From contig NC_092497.1 in the NCBI RefSeq assembly GCF_047495875.1, positions 33,921,375-33,985,374 of the forward strand: a stretch of DNA of 64,000 nt, written 5' to 3'. Both the position numbers and the translations under genes were made by a program. This DNA comes from Pithys albifrons albifrons (taxonomy: Eukaryota > Chordata > Aves > Passeriformes > Thamnophilidae). Below, one piece after another: positions 50,901 to 59,900 of this stretch (position 1 is its first letter; each line of letters starts with the position of its first letter). The notes beneath the pieces are model-generated. The model did no database searches and was not told the origin of the DNA. It saw only the letters and a list, made by a program, of their open reading frames with translations.

Positions 50901-53900
50901 TTTCAAAAACAATGATCATGGGGCCTGGGTCAGGGGAGGGGATATTCTCATTCAAAATTCTGGGTAGGTATTCAGAAGTAAACAGCTGCATGCTGTTACA
51001 AAGTTTTACCTGAAGCTTTCTTTATGTAAGTACATTACAGAAGGATTCTGAGAGAGGATTGATGGTTAACTGGACAAATTTCTCACGATCATGATCAGCT
51101 TTCATGCCATGCTTGAAATATACAAGTTTATATGAGATTCGATGAGAACCTGCCTTAAGCAGCAAAAAAAGAAACTGTAATATAGAGAAGTCTAAAATTT
51201 GGTAGACACAGTAACTTTAGATTGAGTTATCAATGCCCTGAAGCTCTCATGTCCTGCTTAAAATGTGTAGAAAATTATTTGATTAGTTTTTAACAGCAAC
51301 ATTTTTGGAAGAGTTAAGTGTGTGGTGGTTATAAATTCCATTAATAGAAAGATTCAGGTTTTTTTTGTTCAGTCCATAGCAGAATATGGTCTTACAGTAG
51401 CCTATTATAGGATAACTCAGGAAAAAATCCTGATGCTTTCAACTTTCTTTTAGGTTTGCAGACAATGGAATAGGTTTGACCTTTGCTAGGTGAGTACTTT
51501 GTTAATCATTTATGTGTTTTCTTGCCTAGAAGTTTCGAAAATCTACATGCTGCTATTAAAATTAATAGATATACTTTCATAAGGCTGTGGTTTTGTTTTT
51601 GGGCCTGGTTCTATTTCCAGTGATGCAGATGAAGTTATAGAGACTGTAAACTGACACAGCTGCCAAGCTTATACTTTAATTCATCCTGTACTTGGTTTAC
51701 ACCACAGTTTGCTGCCTCTTCACCAGAAGGGATACATTTATCCAGATATTCTTGGTTTTGTATGATTCCTTTTTTGATTTTATTTTTCGTCTGAAGAGTT
51801 GAAAGGAAATAATGCAAAAGAAGGCGGACAAGCATTTAGAGAGGGTAGAGTCTCCTTCTAATGAAAAAACCCCAAGTAACTTACATAGTAAACCAAAATT
51901 GTTGCCATTTGAGTTATGACAAACTGGCCCTAGGATTGCAAAAGAAAGAGTACTGCATTAGAAAGGAAGTGAGATATTTTAATCTTAACTCTCTGATGAA
52001 CATTTCAGAGAGTTAACCTCAATTACTGTTAATGACCAAATTTGTGTATTATAAATGAAATCGAAACTGCTCTGCTTAAGGAGGACTGTTACAGAAGTAG
52101 AAGTAGGACTATGCCTTGGTATGTGCATCTGCTGGAGAGTCTTGGCTAAAGACTTAACTGTGATGTTGCTTTGATAGTGATGGGAGCTTCCCAAATGATG
52201 AAGGTGCCAGCCAGGAGGTATCAGAATCACTGTTTATAGGTGAGAGCAAGAATTATGGGTTTCAAGGTGGCCAAAATAAATATGCAGGAACTGGAGGAAT
52301 AGACAACAAGACACGCACTCTGCCTAGAAATCGGTGAGTATGTCATGAATGAAGGAAGTAGAAATGCAAGATACATTCTCTGTATCAGATGTAAACATAC
52401 TTCTTGCTGGAGCTGTGAGAGACTGACGCCACTGAAGGTGATGCTCTTTATACTGCTTTGTGTGCAGCTGTGTTATTCTTACTTTTTTGCTGAGGCAGTT
52501 TCTTCTGATGCTACCACAAGTCACTTTGCTGTAGCAATTTTAGTTACCCTACTTAAATGAAACCTTCATCTTGAAAAACATTCAGTTCTGGAAGAGAGAA
52601 GGAAAAAGCTTTCCGTTAAAAGAATTTCAAGGGTCAGTTTGGCTCCAGAGACTGCAATCTGTCTATAGCAAATCACAATCTGTGACCGTGATCCTTTTCT
52701 TTTTTCACTGACTTGCTTTGTGACTTGTTTGACGTAGGGTCAAGTCCTATCCTTGCCATAGACTAGGAGAGAAGACTTGTGGTTTAAGCCCAGCTGGAAA
52801 TTAAGCCCCACGTCGCCTCTCCCCTCCTCTCACCCCCTCAGGTGCGAGAGACAAAAGGCAGACATCCTGAATTAAGATAAGAACAATTTACTGGAAACAG
52901 CAATAAGATAATAAAATGAACAGTCATAGCAACAATATTAATAACAAAATATACAGAATGAGAATGACTTACATATAAAAAAATGCTGACCAAGACAAAA
53001 AATAAAATGGTTGACAGAACGTCTATGCCCACATTTTCCCTACAAGCCCAAGACAATGAAAAACAGTGGTGAACAAACCCTCTGGTCAAGACCAATGTTA
53101 CCCAACAACTCTGTTTGCCAGTTGCTCCCATGGAAAAAGGAGCAGCCCCCTTTCTAGGAAGTGAGAGCCCTTTCCCCTGCCCCCCAGACATGATGTAAGA
53201 TGGTGTCAAATAGCACAATATCTTGGTTACACCCACAAGGCTCCAGGCTCTGCTCCCTCATGTCCTTGGCCAAACCCAGGACATTATCCACCCCTTATTC
53301 TATACCATCTACTCATGCCCCAACCCTACTCCTTCACATGCTGTCCATCTGTCTATCTGTCTATCTATCTACCTAAAAATATACACAAGCACAGGTGTCA
53401 TTTCTGTTATCTGTAGCTGTCCTTCCAAGATGTTTTGCAGAATGTTTTCGTCCAAAAACCTAATCTCCTTGAGGTACACATTGTGTTTCCACATCCCTCT
53501 GCACTGCCCACCAAGTGCACCCCGGTCCTTGAACAAAAATAATCCCATAGATGAGTTTGGCTTTGCTTGAGACAGGACTAATCCACACTGTTTTCCCTAA
53601 CACACTCCTCTATATGCACCATGGGGATTTTACCCTCTTCCATGGTATGGGAAGATTTTGATGGGCAGGTTCCCCCACCCATTGCTTTCAGTGTGGCACT
53701 CAGTGGTGCTGTGACTTTGTTCAGGTCACAATAGTCTACTGTCAGTCTCCACTGGACTTAGGCACTGGCCATATGTGACTATTAAAGGATGAGCAAGTCT
53801 TGCTGACCGCTCCCTGGCTCTCCAGTTCACAAATCATCTCATGGATGGGGGTCACAAAGTCCCTGTTGGTACAGTGTTATCGATGGTGCACTGTTGTGGT

Positions 53901-56900
53901 AGCAATCAATACCTGTTGTTCTTCCACCCCCAGCAGTCTCACAGCAGAAAGGTCCTCTGAGAGACTAGGCAAGGTGTTCAACTTTCTAGTTTTCTCTGTC
54001 TCCACAGCAGCTATCCACCAATGCCTTTTGGATCCTTGAAATACCCTCTCCTGAGGTAATCTAAGTGAAGGATGACAGGGCCTCTGGGCTGATCACAGTA
54101 GGATATTTTTGCCATTCGTTCCCAGTCAGACTCACTTCAGCTTCCAGCATAGTCAGCTGTTGGGATCCCTGTCACTCGAGAAATCGAGGTGGTTTCTGCC
54201 CCTACATATCCTGATGGCATCAGGGTGTACTGTTGACACTCTTGTGGGTCTGACGCACCAGGCCATCAGATCCAGTAGATCTGATTGTCCCTTTCCCTCA
54301 CCTGTCTGGAGGAAGCGCCCCTCTAGCGCTGGTCATCATGCCATTGCTCACTTCTTGTAAATATGAACTGAAAGCCTCTTCAAAAGGATCAGAAGTAACA
54401 TCATCCCTCCCGTTCTATCTGAGGACCTACCTACTGGAAACTGAAACAGCACTTACCTTTGAAGAATTTCCTGCAGTGACTGTTCTTTCTCTCAACTGAA
54501 GTACCCTTGCTGCTAGGCCAGAGGTGGGTTTTCCATCCCACTTCCTTGTGTCCTCTCTGTGATCATGCAGGTAAAAGCACAGGTTACCTTGTGGTTTGTG
54601 CCCTCTCTCTCGAACAGTGAGGTTCTTGCTCCCAGTAGCAGAGACTCTGGTCCACACTGGGACATTTCCTTTCTAACTTGCTGAAGTCTTTTGAGTCTGT
54701 TCCACAGTTGTGGGCAGTCTTCCCACAGCTGAAATTGGCTGGAAGGCAGGGAGGGAAAAAGATGATCATCTTAGTGCTGGAGTTGGGTAGTCACCTGAAA
54801 CACTGTTCTTCCTTCATTGACATCAGTGCCAAGAAGTTGATAAATGATGATGATGGCAGTCCATACAAACTTCTGCCACGTGGATTGTGTACACTGGATG
54901 TCATCTGGATCTACAGGGGACTGCTTGTTATTTGAATCCCTATAGATTAGCTCCAGCACAGCTAATTCTCTCAGGTACTTGATAGCTTTCTCCATGGCAT
55001 TTCTTCTGCTTGGTTGCACTACTATATCATCCTTGAAAGAATACCTTTCCCTCATGCTTGATACGAGTTGCCTCCAGAGGCTCAGAGTTTCTGTCCTCTT
55101 CCCCATCCCCTTGTCAATGGCCATATCCTGGGACAGGAACCCCAGCTGCTTGGGTTCGCTATCATCATTTCATATGGACCATGATATCTCAGCACCAGAT
55201 CACCCGTGTCCCACCCCACCGACAGCTGAAATCTTTTCACATATCTTGCAGTACCTCTGGGAACAGGGGTCAGGTGATTATCTCTGGCTTTACCTCTTCC
55301 TTCTCTTGTGAGTGCCCTACTTCCTCTTGATCTGTCACCAAGCAAATTGATTTAGTCTTCAATTTCTTTTCTATATTGGGATGACTGCCCCCAGCATGGG
55401 TTGTTCCCCTGGTTCAGCTCCAGCTTGAGTGGCCATGGTGCCTGTTAGTCTGTTTTCTTCCACCTGCCCCTGAGGGTGCTGTCTAGTATTGAACTGTGTC
55501 CAGTAAAGAGTGACTAGGGTCCAGCACACTACAATAAGTTGCTCCTCTCTGGAGTTGCCACAGCATTGTCCTTGCAAATATTCTGTTCACTTTAACAAGG
55601 TCCTGTAGTTGTTCAGGGGTGAACTTCCAAACTATTGGAGCAGAATAGTCCTTCAAAAGCTGGCCAGTTTTCTCCCACATTCCATGCCACTCATGACTAT
55701 CAACTCTTGGGCAGATTTCTGATCAACCTTCCTAGAAATGTTTTTCTTGACTCTAAACATGGTGTAAGGAGGCCTGGCAGACTTAGCAACAAGAACATGC
55801 AAAGGGAATTCAGAATTCTCAAAAGCTGTTGTAACAGGCCTGAAGGAGAAAAAGGGATTGAAAGGTTGGGAAAATCTTCCATGTTCCCCCAGAAGATGGG
55901 TACAATTATTAATGAATTCCCAGAGGCAGCATACAAAGCCAGAGCAGGAGAGCAACACTGAATACGCATCCCAAATGACCCTCGTTGCCCTTGATGTTAT
56001 CATATCCTGTACTCATAATCCCCAGTACAGCAACAGAGCAATCCTGATCCCTCTCCCTATTCTGAAAAATATCATCACAAGGAGCACATCTGGGAACAGA
56101 GACAGTGTTTGGTACTAACCCACATGAACAGACCAGGCAACATTGTGATCAGTGGTCCATGTCTAATACATGAAAGCTTAGATCAAGTTTGTTTCCAACC
56201 TGTGCTGGGTGAGTTTGTTGTTATCTCAATGCTTCATGCCCCACAATGGGTGCCAGTTAAAACTGATGTGGCTGAAAATTCAGCCCCACACAGCCACTCC
56301 CCTCAGGTGAGAGAAACAAAAGGTAAAGATCCTGAGCTGATATAAGAATAATTTACTGGAAACAGCAATGAGAGAAGAAAACAAACAGTAACAACAGCAA
56401 TATTTATAACAAAAGTGTAGCAAAAGAATGTGATTTATGTACAAAAAAATGCTCACTGACTGAGCTGGTGCCACGTGGCTCCCATCACAAAGAACAAAAT
56501 GGCCAAAAGACTGTCCATGCCCACCTTTCTCCCTCAAGCCCAAGACAATGAAAAGCAATGGTGAACAAATCCTCTGGTCAGGACCAGCATTACCTCTGCT
56601 CTGTTCACTGCTCCCTCCGCCAGAGAAAGGGAAGCAAGGGAGAATGCCTTTCCCCTGCTCCTCAGCCATGACAAAAGATGGTAGCAAATAGCACAGTGTC
56701 TTGGCCACACCTACAAGGCTCCAAGCCCTCCTCTCACAGCTGTGGCCAAAACCAGGATAAGGGGTGATGTAAGTCTGGGCCACCCAGGGTTTTTCATGCT
56801 TAGCAATTTAAAGGAAAGAAGTTAATGTGGCAATGATTTATAAGGCATTCAGTCTAGTTCACTGGAATCACAAAACAACTGAGGTTGGAAGGGACCTTTG

Positions 56901-59900
56901 GAAGCCACCTTGTCCAACTCCCCTGCTCCAGAAGTGTCATCTAGAGTTGGTGTTCCAGGACCATGTTCAGTGGCTTTAGTGTATCTCTAAGGATAGATTC
57001 TCTACAGCTTCCCTGGCCAACTTGTGCCTGTGCTCAGTCACACTCATGGTGAAAAAGTTTCACCTGATATTTAGGAGGAAACTCCTGTTTCTCATTTTGT
57101 GCCTGTTGCCTTTGATCCTTTCACTGGGAGGATCCTGGCTCCATCTTCTTTCCACCTTCCCTTGAGATGATATTATACATTTTGATTCCTGCCTTAGCCT
57201 TCTCTGCTCCGGGCTGAACAGTGTGAGGTGTCCCAGTGTTTCCTCTTATAGGAGATACTGCACAAACTTAGCATCTTTGTGGTCCTTTGTTGGACTCCTC
57301 AGTATCTCTATAGCTGTCTTGCATTGCGAACAAGCACTGTGGGTGTCAGCTTGCTGAGAGTATACTTGGCCTAATCATCCTGATCACTAATGAAGATGCT
57401 GAACAAGACTGGATTCACTATTAACCTCTGAGGTAACACCACCAGTTACTGGCCTCCAAGTAGACTTTCTGCCATCACTTTCTAGACCCAACCATTCAGC
57501 TGGTTTTCAGTCTGTCTCCTCTCAGACACCCTGTACTTCATGAGGATCTTATGAGATACAGTGTCAAAAATCTTACTGCAGTATTGGTAGACCTTATACA
57601 CTGCTCTGCCCTCAGCTACCAGGCCAGTCATTTCATCACAGAAATTTATCAAGATGGTCAAGCATGACTTCTTGGTGAATCCATTCTGATTACTTGTGAC
57701 ATCTGGAAATGGTTTCCAGGATTAGCTGCTCCATTACCTTCCTGGGGATCATACTGAGGCCTACCAGCCTGCCACTTTCTGCATATTACTTTTTCAAGTT
57801 AGAAGTGACATTTGCTTTCCTCCAGTCTACAGTCACTTCTTGCACTTGCCATTATTAATCAACAAGCATGTGGCATTATTTTCCTGCTGTATTTCTCATA
57901 TTGGAAAAGGGGCATATTTGCAAATAGGTCTTCTAACAGGAAAATTTAAGAGTGGGGGATTTTTGACTCATTAGAGAAGTGCAAAAACTGTATTTCCTTT
58001 ACTGATACCGATCTTGTGAGTCGTTCTTTTAATGTTGCTTTCTTGAATCCTCTGAAAGGAAATGTATTTATGACACAGATTCAGACATATCGTGGGTTTT
58101 GTTACAGGATGGTATAAATATTTGCTTGCATCAACAGGACATTTCCAATTAGAGGCTTTCAAATTTATGATGGACCTATTCACCTTACCAAGTGCACGTT
58201 CAAAAACTTTGTGCGAACTCCAGACAGATTTACCAGTGCAGTTGGATTCTTGATGAAAAATCCATGGCAGATGACACCAAAAAATAATATTTCTCTTGTG
58301 AAGTTTGGTCCAAATGTAAGTTTATTACAAGTTTTTCTATGGTCTTGTAAATGGTTTTCTTTTCTTCTTTTGTTTAAAATAAGGAGACGAGGATCCTAGG
58401 TCATCTTTTCCATGCAACCATATTCCAGAGTTTTTCTCTCTTGGTTGGCAGTCACCCAAGGTGTCTCCTGAGCAAAAGACTCCAATACAACAGAGATACA
58501 GGATCTGTTACAGTAAATGATTCATGGCATATGGTAAAGCTGAAAGGGAGGTTTTAGTAAGATCTTGTAATGAGGGGTATCTTCTTAGTAATGAATTTTC
58601 AGTTGGAAATATTAACACCTTTCAGAAGCAAGAGTTGGCCTGAGCCTATTACTAAAAACAACATGTCTGTTTTGCAAGATTCCACTATCTTTACCATATG
58701 GTTTTTAATCAACTTTGTCAAATTTCTGTGTTTCTGCATGTGTGCAAGTGTTAGTCTGTGCTTCACCTGCAGAAAAAAAAAATTAAGATTTTAATTGTTG
58801 TCGTCAGGTTTCTTTGAAAGCCTTCTTTGGAAAGCCTGGTCCCTGGTTTGAAGAAGGAGATCTGGATGGTGACAAGAACTCAGTATTTCATGATCTAGAT
58901 GGTTCAGTGACTGACTACAAGGATACCTATGTTGGCAGAATGGATAATTACTTGATTCAACACCCTAAGTGCATTAATATTACAGAATGGAATGCTGTAG
59001 TTTGCAGTGGGAACTATGCACAGGTTAGTACTCTTGGCTTTCTGGTTTTTGGGGCAAAAATATAATATGAACTACTTGTGGGGTCAAAGGTAGTATAAAA
59101 AATACAAAATTACCTATCTTTAGGTTTCAAAATTTTTTTCTTTTGAAGTCCTTTTATGCATATTACACTTTTCAGCTAGTTCTGTATGTATCATGTTCCC
59201 TTTAGCATGTGGACTGGGAGTACAGTATTAGGTGCTGCAAGGTAAAAGTGCTTGCCAAGAATTATAACTTGCAGCCCTATCAGCTAAAATATTTTTGGAT
59301 TGGAGGTGTTGAATTCCACTTGAATTCTGTTGGATTTTTTTCAAGTGGATTTTAAGGGGTTTGTTTGGTTGGTTTGTTTTCTGGAGATGTTAAATACCAT
59401 GTTCTGAATACAAGTCTCACAGATTTGATTCCCATTCTGGTTCCTGGTCTATGTAGTCAAGTGTCATAGCTGATTTTTTTTTCCTTCTTCTTCTCCTTCT
59501 CCTCCTTTTTTGTCTGCAAAATGGGCACAGTGCGCAATAGTTTTTCAAATAGGACCTTTATTTAGGAGATATTTGAGTATTATGTAACTCAGAATACCAA
59601 GTTGCAGCATTTTGATTAATTATGCACTGATTGTACTTCATTGTTTCATTTCCTTTTGCACAGTGTCCAAATCTCCCACTTTCTTTTCATTCTCTTTAAT
59701 ATCATGTAGGTTTATGTCCAAACCTGGAATGGACAGAATCTTTCCATGACGATCATCCGTGATGAGTACCCAGCCAATCCCATGGTTCTTCGAGGTATTA
59801 ATCAGAGAGCTGCTTTTCAACAATATCAGCCAGTAGTGATGCTCCAAAAGGGCTATACAATACATTGGAATGGAAAAGCTCCAAACATCACCTATCTATA

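Larger units (their letters stand above)
52778..56757 (-). mobile_element. Internally deleted ERVL-like provirus, minus strand, in the intron between exons 14 and 15
   Basis: Two related LTRs (52778-53283 and about 56267-56757) flank roughly 3 kb. On the minus strand the order is 5' LTR, primer-binding site (56255-56239), gag relics, short pol relics, 3' LTR. Gag relics match the second provirus at 62.1-64.0 kb: IVWKFTPEQLQD near 55.6 kb, TETLSLWRQLVSSMRERY near 55.05 kb, YLHDHREDTRKWDGKPTS near 54.55 kb. A reverse-transcriptase-like segment near 53.75-53.9 kb (TNRDFVTPIHEMICELESQG) is interrupted by stops. Most of pol is missing. Frames are broken many times; it is not functional. A polypurine-like tract (AATAAGGGGTGG) sits beside the 3' LTR near 53286-53300. 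No clear target duplication is visible. Confidence 0.85.

Noticed and set aside
53284..56770. Mirror-image ATAAGGGGTG words next to both LTRs of the minus-strand provirus
   Set aside because: One is the expected polypurine tract beside the 3' LTR; the other, in the outer flank, is too short to be meaningful and does not fit a target duplication.
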